Origin: Sphingobacterium bovistauri
Lineage (GTDB): Bacteria > Bacteroidota > Bacteroidia > Sphingobacteriales > Sphingobacteriaceae
NCBI RefSeq assembly: GCF_020295405.1
Contig: NZ_JADEYP010000015.1
Location: 28,074-92,073, forward strand
DNA length: 64,000 nt
Reading direction: 5' to 3'
Part shown: in pieces, positions 46,241 through 56,248 of the stretch
How the letters are laid out: each line of letters begins with the position of its first letter
Position numbering within the stretch: position 1 is the stretch's first letter
Position numbers and translations under genes: made by a program
The notes under the pieces: generated by a model
What the model was told of the DNA's origin: nothing
Databases searched by the model: none
The model's input: only the letters and a program-made list of their open reading frames with translations

Positions 46241-46685
46241 TCTCTCTTCTGTATTTTGGTTTACCCTTTCGACAAATCCAGTTCACAAAAGTAAACAAAG
46301 AAATTCAAACGAAATTCACATTCCTTTTTTTCAATAAATAATAATCTTTTTTTAAAGAAAGAATCTTATTGTTTATTAGTCTGTGGAAAATGGGGATAAC
46401 TGTATAATTTTTAATTTTATTTTTGAGTTGTTTTATAGTTATACACAATTTATCCACACAAACTTGATCTTTTAGTGCTGATTTTCAATTATGTGATTTT
46501 TCACGTTTTTTAGTTTCCATATTTTTTTGTTAAAATCTTATTGTTAAAATAATGTTAATATAAAGACGACTTTTCCATACTTGTCACGTGAAACATGTGT
46601 GAAATAATATAGGAATGTGGAATAATAAAAAGTTTTAAAATTTAATTCACGTTTTGTTTACACGTTTTCCACATTATTTGTTAAT
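46241..46685. other. Candidate chromosomal replication origin (oriC) between nadA and nadB
   Basis: This AT-rich divergent gap contains DnaA-box matches: TGTGGAAAA (46382-46390, minus), TTATACACA (46439-46447), a perfect TTATCCACA (46450-46458), and TTTTCCACA (46665-46673). Near matches lie at TGGGGATAA (46391-46399) and TGTGGAATA (46616-46624). Long A/T stretches, for example around 46515-46560, could serve as the unwinding element. A parS-like site lies at 46580-46595. The flanks carry nadA and nadB, with mnmG 4 kb away, dnaA 13 kb and dnaN 20 kb away. No gene is supported within it. Confidence 0.7.
46580..46595. other. parS-like site in the candidate origin
   Basis: CTTGTCACGTGAAACA matches 13 of 16 positions of TGTTTCACGTGAAACA, with a complete right half-site (CACGTGAAACA). 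It lies between DnaA boxes in the nadA-nadB gap. Confidence 0.5.
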
Positions 46686-46715
46686 TTGTTTCAATTTTTA
46701 GCATGTAAAAACGTT

Positions 46716-48308
46716 ATGTCGGAAAGAAAAGTAGATTTTTTGATAGTTGGATCGGGGATAGCAGGTTTGAGTTTCGCTTTGAAGGCTGCGGATGTTGGTA
46801 AAGTGTTAATAGTTACAAAATCCAACGAAGATGAATCTAATACAAAATATGCTCAAGGAGGCGTGGCAGTAGTTACAGATCAGTCAGATAGCTTCGAAAA
46901 TCATATACAAGATACCCTAGTTGCTGGGGATGGTTTATGTAATCCACTTGTTGTGGAAAACGTAATTAAAGAGGGGCCAGATCGTATAGCAGAATTGATA
47001 GCCTATGGTACTTCTTTTGATAAAGAAGATTCAGGTGAATATGATTTAGCAAAGGAGGGAGGTCATTCAGCACATCGTATTTTGCACTATAGGGATATAA
47101 CTGGTTATGAAATAGAACGTGCTTTACTAGAAAAGGTACATCAACATCCTAATATTGAAATTCTTACGCATTATTTTGCAGTAGATTTGATTACACAACA
47201 TCATTTAGGTGTGCATGTGGATAAAAAATCTACAGATATAGAGTGTTATGGTATATATGCTTTTAATACCCGTACAGGGATAGTAGAGAAATTTTTATCC
47301 AAAATTACACTTATGGCTTCAGGAGGTGCAGGTCATGTGTATTCAAGTACTACAAATCCTACTATTGCTACAGGCGATGGTATTGCTATGGTATATCGTG
47401 CGAAAGGTAAGGTGCGTAACATGGAATTTATTCAGTTCCATCCAACAGCTTTATATAACCCAAGTGAATATCCAGCTTTTTTAATTTCTGAGGCAGTTAG
47501 AGGCTTTGGTGGAATTTTGAGACGTTCGAATGGGGAATCTTTTATGGAGGAGTACGATTCACGTGGATCATTAGCCCCTCGTGATATTGTAGCTCGTGCT
47601 ATAGATTCTGAAATGAAGAAATCTGGTTTGGATTATGTGTATTTAGATATTACGCATCGTTATAAGGAAGATCTATTATCACATTTTCCTAATATATACG
47701 ATAAATGTTTGTCTATCGGTTTGGATATGACCAAAGATTTTATACCCGTTACGCCAGCAGCACATTATTTATGTGGTGGGATAATGGTTGATGAATTTGG
47801 TGCTAGCTCTATCGTAAATTTGTATGCTTGTGGAGAATGTTCATCTACGGGTTTGCATGGGGCTAATCGATTGGCTTCCAACTCTTTACTTGAGGCAGCA
47901 GTTTATGCACATCGTATTTTTGTAAGTTCTTCTAATAAAATAAATAATATTTCTTATAAAGATAATATTCCCGTTTGGGATGATTCGAATACAAAGTTGC
48001 TTAATGAAGATATTCTTGTGACGCATAATTTACGCGAGACACAGAAATTTATGTCTGATTATGTAGGTATAGTACGTTCTGATTTTAGGTTAGATAGGGC
48101 GATGAGACGTTTGGGATTATTATATGAAGAAACAGAATCTTTCTATAAAAACACCAAATTATCCGTAAAACTTTGTGAACTAAGAAATGTTATTCAAGTA
48201 GCATATTTGGTTGTTAAATCCGCTATGAACCGTAAGGAGAGTAGGGGATTGCATTATACTACAGATTTTCCAAATCATGCTAAAAATTTAGAAGATACAA
48301 TTTTGTAA
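46716..48308 (+). CDS. nadB: L-aspartate oxidase
   Basis: From the ATG of MSERKVDFLIVGSGIAGLSF (530 residues; an in-frame TTG 30 bases upstream is less likely) it has the FAD-binding GSGIAGLSFALKAAD, then KYAQGGVAVV and the SAHRILHYRDITGYEIERALLEKV segment. MEFIQFHPTALYNP, SEAVRGFGGILRR, CGECSSTGLHGANRLASNSLLEA follow. These define NadB, which oxidises aspartate to iminoaspartate for NadA. The gene is divergent from nadA with the candidate origin between. Confidence 0.97.
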   Translation: MSERKVDFLIVGSGIAGLSFALKAADVGKVLIVTKSNEDESNTKYAQGGVAVVTDQSDSFENHIQDTLVAGDGLCNPLVVENVIKEGPDRIAELIAYGTSFDKEDSGEYDLAKEGGHSAHRILHYRDITGYEIERALLEKVHQHPNIEILTHYFAVDLITQHHLGVHVDKKSTDIECYGIYAFNTRTGIVEKFLSKITLMASGGAGHVYSSTTNPTIATGDGIAMVYRAKGKVRNMEFIQFHPTALYNPSEYPAFLISEAVRGFGGILRRSNGESFMEEYDSRGSLAPRDIVARAIDSEMKKSGLDYVYLDITHRYKEDLLSHFPNIYDKCLSIGLDMTKDFIPVTPAAHYLCGGIMVDEFGASSIVNLYACGECSSTGLHGANRLASNSLLEAAVYAHRIFVSSSNKINNISYKDNIPVWDDSNTKLLNEDILVTHNLRETQKFMSDYVGIVRSDFRLDRAMRRLGLLYEETESFYKNTKLSVKLCELRNVIQVAYLVVKSAMNRKESRGLHYTTDFPNHAKNLEDTIL

Positions 48309-48311
48309 CAT

Positions 48312-48830
48312 ATGGCTACTATTTTACCTGTTAAAGATTCTTTCCCATTTATAGGAGAAAATACATTTATAGCACCTAATTGTACTATTGTCGGTGATGT
48401 TACGATTGGTGAACATTGTTCTGTGTGGTTTAATGCTGTGGTACGTGGAGATGTGAATTATATAAAAATAGGTAAGTATAGTAATATTCAAGATAATGTA
48501 ACTATACATGGTACATATCTTAAGAATGGTACTGATATTGGTAATTATGTAAATATTGGTCACAATGCTATAATACATGGCTGTGTGATTCATGATCATG
48601 TATTAGTTGGTATGGGAGCAATCGTAATGGATAGGACTGTTATAGAATCTAATGTTATTATTGCTGCTGGTGCTGTAGTATTAGAAAATTCTTTATGCGA
48701 ATCAGGTTATTTATATGCTGGTGTGCCTGCAAAAAAGATAAAACCACTTACTGAAGAGCAAATGGCTTTATTGAAAAATCTACCACACAATTATGTGCTT
48801 TATTCAAGTTGGTTTTCAGACCATAAATAA
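48312..48830 (+). CDS. Gamma-carbonic-anhydrase-like left-handed beta-helix protein
   Basis: This 172-residue protein contains hexapeptide repeats such as NCTIVGDVTIGEHCSVWFNAVVRGD and NIQDNVTIHGTYL, the conserved GNYVNIGHNAIIHGCVIHDHVLVGMGAIVMD segment and a C-terminal helix. The histidines (H80-, H85-type ligands in IGHNAIIHG) fit a zinc-binding trimer of the gamma-CA/Yrda-type family. The activity is unproven, as many such proteins are not active carbonic anhydrases. It begins 3 bases after nadB, so it is probably cotranscribed. Confidence 0.85.
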   Translation: MATILPVKDSFPFIGENTFIAPNCTIVGDVTIGEHCSVWFNAVVRGDVNYIKIGKYSNIQDNVTIHGTYLKNGTDIGNYVNIGHNAIIHGCVIHDHVLVGMGAIVMDRTVIESNVIIAAGAVVLENSLCESGYLYAGVPAKKIKPLTEEQMALLKNLPHNYVLYSSWFSDHK

Positions 48831-48831
48831 T

Positions 48832-50502
48832 CTATTCAAATTTAGTATCAATAGTTTCTTCTTGTTCCCAGTTTGCACGGATAGTAAAAGGTTTATCTAA
48901 ATACCAAATAGGTTCAGCTTGTGTTTTATTATATACATCTGCACCATCCCAACGATTGTTTTTATTAATGTCCTTAATTATTCTTAGCGTATATTTACCG
49001 CCTGGAAATTTACTATACTTTAATTGATTAGAATTATACAGGTATTTATTATCTATGACTTTCTCCTTTTTATCATCCATTAGTTGTACGATATAATTTA
49101 TATTGCTATCCAAATTATTTATAGTAAAATTAATATCTCCAAAATTTTCTGTTTCATCTAATGTAAATTTTGTTACCAATTCTTTATTTGGATCAGTATA
49201 AATAGATGAAATAGCTTTTTCTTCAATTATTAATTCATAGCTTTTCTTTGCTTTCCAATTAAATCTTACGTGGTATAAATTTGTATCGATCGTATCTTTT
49301 TGCAATTGAAAATTTCGTCGTGAAACTGTATCCTCTTTTATTATTATTTTTTCTTTATCAATATTTGTTATAGGAAATTCACTGGTAATAGTGATATGAT
49401 TTATCTTATCGACCTTATTAGTAATGTTAAGTCTTGGTATTAGTTCTCTATTGTATTTATCGTTTTTACCTCTTCTTAAAATTATACTGTCTAATATAAT
49501 TTTACGATCTGAGATTTCAAATTTAATAGAATCGAATTCATTTTTTGGTAATGTTATATAAAGGGAATCATTCGTTTCAGCATATTTATAATATGCCTGT
49601 TTTTGTAGTTCTTCTGGAAAAATTATACGAATAGAAGGGGAGTCTAATGGTTGATTGAACCGCATTGAAATTCTACCATCTTTTTGAATTTTTCTATCCG
49701 ATACTCTAAAATCCTTAGGTTTTCCTTTAGAATATTCTAACTTAATATCTTTAATATTTTGCTTTAAAACTATACTATCTTTGAGAAATCCAATAAGTTC
49801 TTCAGCATTATTATATATACGATCGTTATTTTCTTCTTTTAGTGCATATATTCTATACGTATCTTCTCTTAAGTTTTTTATATTAAAATTTCCTGTACTA
49901 TCTACACTCGTAAATATATTAGCTTTTTTCTTACCAAATATAGTGTCTTGTCTTGTAGGGATAAGTAATACACGTACGGACAAATCTTGTTTGGGATCAA
50001 AAGTTTTAGTGTATGCATTTGTAACTGATCCTGAAACAGACAAAGAATCTAATTCTGGACCTGTAGCGAAGACATAGCTATAATTTACAATAGGATTTCC
50101 TTCGTTAAAGTCTACAAGACCTTTACCAAAATTTATGGTATAAGTTGTATTTTCCTCTAGTGAATCTGGTAAAGTAATTAGTAATGATTTCTTTTTTATT
50201 TTGTACTCTGGCTGCTTATCTACATCTGGTGATATACTAAATTCTTTTTGATAGTTGTTTAGTTTAATATATTCATCAAAATCAAGTTGTATAATTTTAT
50301 CTTTAAAATTTCTGTTTAGATTTTTAGGTAATTCACTTAATAGATTTGGTGGAATTGAATCTTTTGGTCCTCCAGTTGGCGTTTGCATATTTGCACAGCC
50401 TATAAAGAATAGCGATATAATCAGTGTTAATAAAGTAATAAAGTTGCTTAGTAAACTTTGTTTATGGTTCTTTATTTTATATAATATTGCTACGGTTTTC
50501 AT
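48832..50502 (-). CDS. Lipoprotein with bacterial Ig-like (Big_5) domain
   Basis: This 556-residue protein has a long basic leader, a hydrophobic segment and a lipobox (LFFIGC, cysteine near 35). After ANMQTPTGGPKDSIPP comes a Big_5-like beta domain (FDEYIKLNNYQKEFSISPDV, TYTINFGKGLVDFNEGN). A carboxypeptidase-like stretch follows (SVSGSVTNAYTKTFDPKQDLSVRVLLIP), and the C-terminal part has YTLRIIKDINKNNRWDGADVY. This is the architecture of the common Bacteroidota Ig-like surface lipoproteins. Its role is unknown. It lies between nadB-CA and mnmG on the minus strand. Confidence 0.8.
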   Translation of the reverse strand: MKTVAILYKIKNHKQSLLSNFITLLTLIISLFFIGCANMQTPTGGPKDSIPPNLLSELPKNLNRNFKDKIIQLDFDEYIKLNNYQKEFSISPDVDKQPEYKIKKKSLLITLPDSLEENTTYTINFGKGLVDFNEGNPIVNYSYVFATGPELDSLSVSGSVTNAYTKTFDPKQDLSVRVLLIPTRQDTIFGKKKANIFTSVDSTGNFNIKNLREDTYRIYALKEENNDRIYNNAEELIGFLKDSIVLKQNIKDIKLEYSKGKPKDFRVSDRKIQKDGRISMRFNQPLDSPSIRIIFPEELQKQAYYKYAETNDSLYITLPKNEFDSIKFEISDRKIILDSIILRRGKNDKYNRELIPRLNITNKVDKINHITITSEFPITNIDKEKIIIKEDTVSRRNFQLQKDTIDTNLYHVRFNWKAKKSYELIIEEKAISSIYTDPNKELVTKFTLDETENFGDINFTINNLDSNINYIVQLMDDKKEKVIDNKYLYNSNQLKYSKFPGGKYTLRIIKDINKNNRWDGADVYNKTQAEPIWYLDKPFTIRANWEQEETIDTKFE

Positions 50503-50539
50503 ATAACTAATCTTCTTATATCGCTAATTTATGTTTTCT

Positions 50540-52399
50540 TTAATTCATATGTACCATCAGTATACTAATATCTGACGGAGATACTCCCGATATTCGTGAT
50601 GCTTGTCCCAACGTACGTGGTTTTACTTTTAACAGTTTTTCTCTTGCTTCAATCGATAGGGAAGTTAATGATTTATAATCGAAATCTGGATTAATCTCTT
50701 TGTCTTCCATTTTCTTCATTTTATTTACAATTTCCATTTCCTTATCAAAGTAACTATCATATTTAACTTTGATTTCAGCTTGTTCTATTGTTTCTAAATT
50801 GTAAGATTCTATCTTTTCGTTGAATTTTGAATCTGCACTCGCTAAATGCTGTATAGTAATATGTGGTCTGCTCAATACACTATATAGCCTCGATTTTTGT
50901 GTCAATTTGCTAGATCCTATTTCTGAAAGTATCGGATTGATCATATTTGGTTCAACCGAGTTGTCTTTCATATACTGTATTAAATCATCAGATTCTTTTA
51001 TCTTCTTATTTACTTTCTCTAATCTATCATCAGAAACTAATCCTATTTTGTGAGCTATTGGTGTTAAACGTATATCAGCGTTATCTTGACGAAGTAATAA
51101 TCTATGTTCTGCTCTAGATGTAAACATACGATATGGTTCTTCCGTACCTTTTGTAACTAAGTCGTCTATTAATACTCCTATATAAGACTCAGATCTTTTT
51201 AGAATAAGTTCATGCAAATCATTAACTTTTTGATGCGCATTTACACCTGCTACGAATCCTTGCGCAGCGGCTTCTTCATATCCTGTCGTTCCATTGATTT
51301 GACCTGCGAAAAATAGATTTTTCACTAATTGCGTTTCTAGCGTTAAATCCAACTGCATAGGAGGGAAGTAGTCATATTCTATGGCATATCCCGGTCTGTA
51401 CATTTTTGCATTTTCAAAACCAGGTATTAGTCTTAGTGCTTTTTGCTGTACATCTTCTGGTAATGAAGTAGAGAAACCGTTGACATAAATTTCATTAGTT
51501 TTAAAACCTTCTGGTTCAACAAATATTTGATGTCTATCACGCTCTGCAAATCTATTTATTTTATCTTCAATGGATGGGCAGTATCTTGGTCCTAAACCTT
51601 TAATACGTCCCGTAAACATTGGTGATTTTTCAAAGCCAGTTTTCAGTATTTCATGTACGTTATGATTCGTATAAGTAATCCAACAACATCTTTGTTCGGT
51701 TGGCATTTCTACATTGGTATATGAGAATCTACTTTTTTCTTCATCTCCCCATTGTTCTTCCATGACAGAGTAATTCAAACTTCTTCCATCAATACGTGGG
51801 GGAGTACCAGTTTTCATTCTACCAGATTCAAATCCTAATGAGACTAATTGTTCAGTAAGTCCAGTGGCTGATTTTTCTCCTGTTCGACCTCCTCCAAATT
51901 TCTTTTCACCAATGTGTATTATTCCATTTAAAAAAGTTCCGTTTGTTAAGACAACAGCATCAGATTCAATTTTGATTCCTAAAGATGTAATTACACCTTT
52001 TATTGTATTACCTTCAACTATTACTTCCTTTACAGTATCTTGCCATATATCTAGATTCGGAAGTGACTCTAATTGTAGTCTCCATTCTTCCGCGAAACGC
52101 ATTCTATCGTTTTGCGTTCGAGGGCTCCACATAGCAGGGCCTTTAGATTTATTGAGCATTCTAAATTGAATCGTAGACTTGTCTGCTATAATTCCAGTAT
52201 AGCCTCCCATTGCGTCTACTTCGCGTACAATTTGCCCTTTTGCTACACCACCAATGGCAGGGTTACAGCTCATTTGTGCTATTACCCCCATATTCATTGT
52301 TATGAGTAGGGTAGATGATCCTAAGTTTGCCGCTGCTGCCGCCGCTTCACAGCCAGCGTGTCCAGCACCAACAACTATAACATTATATTTATTAAACAT
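50540..52399 (-). CDS. mnmG: tRNA uridine-34 5-carboxymethylaminomethyl modification enzyme, FAD subunit
   Basis: This 619-residue protein has the FAD site [19 protein letters not shown] near 8-26, the MnmG stretches [24 protein letters not shown] and [14 protein letters not shown], and [22 protein letters not shown]. The C-terminal [21 protein letters not shown] is also characteristic. With MnmE it modifies tRNA wobble uridines. mnmG (gidA) often lies next to bacterial origins; here the gap after its start carries two parS-like sites, at 52412 and 52445. Confidence 0.97.
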   Translation of the reverse strand: MFNKYNVIVVGAGHAGCEAAAAAANLGSSTLLITMNMGVIAQMSCNPAIGGVAKGQIVREVDAMGGYTGIIADKSTIQFRMLNKSKGPAMWSPRTQNDRMRFAEEWRLQLESLPNLDIWQDTVKEVIVEGNTIKGVITSLGIKIESDAVVLTNGTFLNGIIHIGEKKFGGGRTGEKSATGLTEQLVSLGFESGRMKTGTPPRIDGRSLNYSVMEEQWGDEEKSRFSYTNVEMPTEQRCCWITYTNHNVHEILKTGFEKSPMFTGRIKGLGPRYCPSIEDKINRFAERDRHQIFVEPEGFKTNEIYVNGFSTSLPEDVQQKALRLIPGFENAKMYRPGYAIEYDYFPPMQLDLTLETQLVKNLFFAGQINGTTGYEEAAAQGFVAGVNAHQKVNDLHELILKRSESYIGVLIDDLVTKGTEEPYRMFTSRAEHRLLLRQDNADIRLTPIAHKIGLVSDDRLEKVNKKIKESDDLIQYMKDNSVEPNMINPILSEIGSSKLTQKSRLYSVLSRPHITIQHLASADSKFNEKIESYNLETIEQAEIKVKYDSYFDKEMEIVNKMKKMEDKEINPDFDYKSLTSLSIEAREKLLKVKPRTLGQASRISGVSPSDISILMVHMN

Positions 52400-52411
52400 A
52401 TTTCTTTCTCT

Positions 52412-52427
52412 TGTTTCACGTGGAACC
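52412..52427. other. parS-like site 1 upstream of mnmG
   Basis: TGTTTCACGTGGAACC matches TGTTTCACGTGAAACA at 14 of 16 positions, with a full left half-site. Confidence 0.6.
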
Positions 52428-52444
52428 TTCTTGGTTTTTGTTGA

Positions 52445-52460
52445 TGTTTCACGTGAAACG
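52445..52460. other. parS site 2 upstream of mnmG (best match)
   Basis: TGTTTCACGTGAAACG matches the ParB-binding consensus at 15 of 16 positions. It lies 17 bases after the previous site, in the 61-base gap between mnmG and the ABC-F gene, and ends one base before the stop of that gene. Confidence 0.75.
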
Positions 52461-54326
52461 TTATATAAATTCTGCCAGCTCTAGCCAGCGTTCTGATTTT
52501 TTATCCAATTCTTTTTGTAGCATTTCTACTTCTTTAGAAATGTTAGATAATGTAGCGTGGTCTATTGTGTTATTTAGTTCTATAGTTTTGTTAGCTATAT
52601 CTGTTTCTAATTTCGCTATTCCTACCTCCAAATCTTCATATTCTTTTACCTCCTTAAAGGACAACTTCTTTTTGGTTGTTTCAATTGTTTTGTTTATAGG
52701 ATTAGCTTTTAGTTTCTTTTCCGCTAGCTTTTCTTCTTTTAATTTTTCTTCTTGTTCAAATTTGAAGTCTGCATAATTTCCATTATAGATAGATACTGTT
52801 CCTGTTCCATCAAAAATAAATAACTGATCTGTCAATTTATCAATCAAATATCTATCATGAGAAACTAGAATTAAGATACCCGGGAAGTTTAAAAGGAAGT
52901 CTTCTAATACATTTAATGTGTCAATATCCAAATCATTGGATGGCTCATCTAAGATTAGAAAATTTGGATTTGCCATTAAAACACGCATAAGCTGTAGTCT
53001 TTTTCTTTCACCACCACTAAGTTTAGTAACTAAACCAAATTGTTTCTCCGGCGGAAAGAGAAAAAGTGTAAGAAGTTGGGAGGCAGTAAGTGTATCCCCA
53101 TTAGCCATCTGGATATAATCAGCAATGTTTTTAACAACATCTAATACGCGTTCTCCTTCGCTGAATTCTAAACCACCCTGTTTGTAATAGCCATATTTTG
53201 TCGTTTCACCAACGCTTATAACACCATTATCTTGGGGGAGTGCTAACGTTATTAAATTTAGAAATGTACTTTTTCCAGTTCCATTTTTCCCTGTTAATCC
53301 TATACGATCCCCTTTTTTGAAAACATAAGAAAAGTCGTTAATAACAGTTTTGTTTTTGAAACTTTTACTAATATTTTCAAGTTCTAAAATTTTATTACCT
53401 TGTCTAGATACTTTTACGCTTAATTGAACCTTATCTTGAGAACGAGGACCCTTTGACTTTTCTTCCAATTCATAAAAAGAATCAATTCGGGATTTAGATT
53501 TTGTACCACGAGCTTTCGGTTGGCGTCGCATCCATTCTAATTCTGTACGAAGTAAGTTTCTCGCTTTTTCTGCAGATAGAATATCGCTGTATTCTCTCTC
53601 TGCTTTCTTTTCTAAGAAATAACCGTAATTTCCTTTGTATGAAAATAACTTCCCTTTGTCTAATTCTCTAATTTCAGTACAAATGTTATCTAAAAAATAT
53701 CTGTCGTGAGAGACAACTAAAACTGTTTTCTGACCCGTTGTTAAGAGTTTTTCAAGCCATTCAATTGTTTCTATATCTAGATGATTCGTAGGTTCATCTA
53801 AAATGTATACATCAGCCTCATCAATCAAAAGTTTAGCTAGAGATAATCTTTTCTTTTGACCACCAGATAAACTGTCTATTTTCTGATCAAAATTTGAAAT
53901 GGATAAACGATTTAGAATTGTTTTAATATCATTTTCGTATTCCCATGCATCCAAGGCCGTCATGCGATCCATTATATCGGCGAGTTTTTTCTCGTCGATT
54001 ATTTCCTTGTCAACAATTTCTTCATACTCTTTAATTAATTGTTGTTGCTCGTTGTCATTGGAAAAAATAAAATCATTGATAGTATTTAACCCAGTAAAAT
54101 CGGGGTCTTGTGGTAAATAGCCGATACGTATACCTTTTTCTTTTACAATTTTACCTTGTTGGGGAGGAAATAGTTCGGCAAGTAACTTTAATAAAGTGGA
54201 TTTTCCTGTTCCATTTATACCCACCAAGGCTACTCGATCACCTTTTTGTAAGCCGAAATGTAATTCTTTAAATAACCATTTATCATTGAAAGAATGACCT
54301 AATTGTTCTGTGCTAATAATACTCAC
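52461..54326 (-). CDS. ABC-F family ATPase (Uup/EttA-type)
   Basis: This 621-residue protein has two nucleotide-binding domains: [18 protein letters not shown] near 36-53 and [17 protein letters not shown] near 351-367. The signatures [15 protein letters not shown] and [15 protein letters not shown] each precede their Walker [11 protein letters not shown] / [10 protein letters not shown]. The end is a coiled-coil-like acidic/basic tail ([22 protein letters not shown]). ABC-F proteins act on ribosomes or, for Uup, in DNA transposition tolerance; they are soluble. The start overlaps the upstream gene by four bases. Confidence 0.92.
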   Translation of the reverse strand: MSIISTEQLGHSFNDKWLFKELHFGLQKGDRVALVGINGTGKSTLLKLLAELFPPQQGKIVKEKGIRIGYLPQDPDFTGLNTINDFIFSNDNEQQQLIKEYEEIVDKEIIDEKKLADIMDRMTALDAWEYENDIKTILNRLSISNFDQKIDSLSGGQKKRLSLAKLLIDEADVYILDEPTNHLDIETIEWLEKLLTTGQKTVLVVSHDRYFLDNICTEIRELDKGKLFSYKGNYGYFLEKKAEREYSDILSAEKARNLLRTELEWMRRQPKARGTKSKSRIDSFYELEEKSKGPRSQDKVQLSVKVSRQGNKILELENISKSFKNKTVINDFSYVFKKGDRIGLTGKNGTGKSTFLNLITLALPQDNGVISVGETTKYGYYKQGGLEFSEGERVLDVVKNIADYIQMANGDTLTASQLLTLFLFPPEKQFGLVTKLSGGERKRLQLMRVLMANPNFLILDEPSNDLDIDTLNVLEDFLLNFPGILILVSHDRYLIDKLTDQLFIFDGTGTVSIYNGNYADFKFEQEEKLKEEKLAEKKLKANPINKTIETTKKKLSFKEVKEYEDLEVGIAKLETDIANKTIELNNTIDHATLSNISKEVEMLQKELDKKSERWLELAEFI

Positions 54327-54988
54327 GCTAATTCTTTTATTTTTTGTGTTTGGTATATATCTATGCCCTTAGTTTGGGAGAGTGAAACATTAATCATCGC
54401 TGACGCTACTTGTTTTGCGTGTATGCTTTTATAGTCTTTTAATTTTCCTATAAGAAAGAGATTGATTATGGGATATATTATTTGTGAAATACGTTCCATA
54501 AGTCTAAACTCTTTTCTTTCTCCCAATAGAAGTGAGGGTCTAAATATATGTATACTTGATAAATTTGTGTTTTTAATAGCATCTTCTACATCTCCCTTTA
54601 ATTTTAAGTAAAAGTTTGATGAAGTATTATTTGCACCAATGCTACTTACTATGGAGATGCTTTCACAGCCATTGCCTTTTAGTATTTGAGCTACTTTTTT
54701 AGGGTATTCAAGATCAATTTGATAATATTTACTTTTATCTGGTGTTTTGGAGGCAGTTGTACCTACACAACTATAAAAATGATCTATTTTGAGATGGTCG
54801 ATATGTTTTTCAATACTATCATAATCTGCAATTATCTGAATTAATTTGCTGTGTCTAATTGGTAGTTCTGTTCGTGAAATGGTATATACAGACTCATATT
54901 TATTATTATTCAATAATAAATTGATGGTCTGATTACCGATTAATCCAGAAGACCCCAATACCAATGCTTTGTAATTTGTTTCAGGCAT
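54323..54988 (-). CDS. NAD(P)-binding oxidoreductase, HTATIP2/TIP30-like atypical SDR
   Basis: This 221-residue protein has the Rossmann motif VLGSSGLIGNQTINLLL near 10-26. The SCVGTTASKTPDKSKYYQIDLEYP and IVSSIGANNTSSNFYLKLKGDVEDAI segments and RPSLLLGER match the TIP30/NmrA-like atypical short-chain dehydrogenase layout. The catalytic tyrosine is not at the classic YxxxK spacing (YLKLKG). The function is unknown. It overlaps the ABC-F gene by four bases. Confidence 0.8.
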   Translation of the reverse strand: MPETNYKALVLGSSGLIGNQTINLLLNNNKYESVYTISRTELPIRHSKLIQIIADYDSIEKHIDHLKIDHFYSCVGTTASKTPDKSKYYQIDLEYPKKVAQILKGNGCESISIVSSIGANNTSSNFYLKLKGDVEDAIKNTNLSSIHIFRPSLLLGERKEFRLMERISQIIYPIINLFLIGKLKDYKSIHAKQVASAMINVSLSQTKGIDIYQTQKIKELA

Positions 54989-55073
54989 AATTATCCGATT
55001 ACAAAAATACGTATTAATTCGTTTTTGTATGTTAAAAAACTATAATAAGCATATTGTTTATGACAAAGAAGTG

Positions 55074-55460
55074 TTAATTTAATTTGAAGCTTGCTATTAA
55101 ATTAAATCTTGGGATATCTACGTTAAAAAGGTGATCATCAATTTCACGTTTCATTGTATAATAGCCTTGCATATAACCTATTTCACTTTTCAAATTGCAG
55201 CCCGAAATATATTGATGAGATTCACCAGGAGCCAATATAGGTTGTTGTCCGACCACACCCTCTCCATCTACGTTTTTAACTTCTCCAATTGAGTCAAAAA
55301 TATCCCAATGCCTAGTCATTAACTGTATCGTGTAATCTGAATTATTTTCAATAGTAATTCTATACGCAAACATAAAGTGCATATTCTCGGGGTTTGAGTA
55401 TTCTGGTTGATACTCGTTTTCTACCGATATAATGACGTCTGATGTAGACTGTGTGATCAT
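55074..55460 (-). CDS. apaG: ApaG-family protein (DUF525)
   Basis: This 128-residue protein reads VIISVENEYQPEYSNPENMHFMFAYRITIENNSDYTIQL, then RHWDIFDSIGEVKNVDGEGVVGQQPILAPGE and YISGCNLKSEIGYMQGYYTM. This is the ApaG immunoglobulin-like fold of normal length. ApaG is a small cytoplasmic protein whose loss raises cobalt resistance in some bacteria; its biochemical role is uncertain. It is a single gene, 85 bases from the SDR gene. Confidence 0.95.
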   Translation of the reverse strand: MITQSTSDVIISVENEYQPEYSNPENMHFMFAYRITIENNSDYTIQLMTRHWDIFDSIGEVKNVDGEGVVGQQPILAPGESHQYISGCNLKSEIGYMQGYYTMKREIDDHLFNVDIPRFNLIASFKLN

Positions 55461-55614
55461 AGTAATTGTTTCAAATTTAATAACTTATAATGTATTTTCA
55501 TAAAATTTTATTTATATATAAGTTATACGCTACATCTAGATATAAATATTGATTAATTAGAACGAAAATTGTTAATATAATATATATTTTTAATTAAAGT
55601 CTAAGCCTTATTTT

Positions 55615-56223
55615 ATGAAAAGTAAACTTTATCTAGGTCTTTTTGGAATGATATTATTCTGTTATTCTTCTTGCAGAAGGGATCCAGAAGATAATAATTT
55701 ATCAAAAATGGAGACGAGCATTTTTGATAAATTGGATACTTTGAAACACATGTCAAAGATGGAAAAGTATACAAAGGAAATGGAGATTAGGATGAATCAT
55801 CTTAGATCATTAAGACCAGTATCAAATGAAAAGCTCAAATCAATCTTACCTGTGTCTGTGGCTTCATTTAGACGTAACGATTTTTTAGTAGCAGACATGT
55901 CTACTGTAGGTGCTGCTTCCGCTAAAGCATCATATGAGGATGAAGGTGCTAATAAGGTCGTTTTAATAAATATATTAGATGGGGCTGGAGAGGTAGGTGT
56001 CAATATGTTAGCTCTCCTTTTCTTAGCTTTTCAAATAGACAAAGTAGAAGATTTTGATTTTGAAAAGGGTATTATTAAAGAAAACAAAAGCAATAATAAT
56101 ATAGACACTGAAATACAATGGTTACATCTAAATCGTTTTTTGGTTACTTTAAAAGGACAGGGGTGTACCCATGAGGAATTAAGAGAGATTCTTAAGACAT
56201 TAGATTTTTCTAATTTGAAATAA
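55615..56223 (+). CDS. Putative lipoprotein, unknown function
   Basis: This 202-residue protein begins MKSKLYLGLFGMILFCYSSC, so the cysteine near 20 probably carries lipid. The rest is helical and charged: METSIFDKLDTLKHMSKMEKYTKEMEIR, then ADMSTVGAASAKASYEDEGANKVVL, and the C-terminal helices to LDFSNLK. No family is recognised. It stands alone on the plus strand between apaG and the DUF4349 gene, in convergent orientation to the latter. Confidence 0.65.
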   Translation: MKSKLYLGLFGMILFCYSSCRRDPEDNNLSKMETSIFDKLDTLKHMSKMEKYTKEMEIRMNHLRSLRPVSNEKLKSILPVSVASFRRNDFLVADMSTVGAASAKASYEDEGANKVVLINILDGAGEVGVNMLALLFLAFQIDKVEDFDFEKGIIKENKSNNNIDTEIQWLHLNRFLVTLKGQGCTHEELREILKTLDFSNLK

Positions 56224-56248
56224 TAATTACACTCAAAGACTGCAATTA

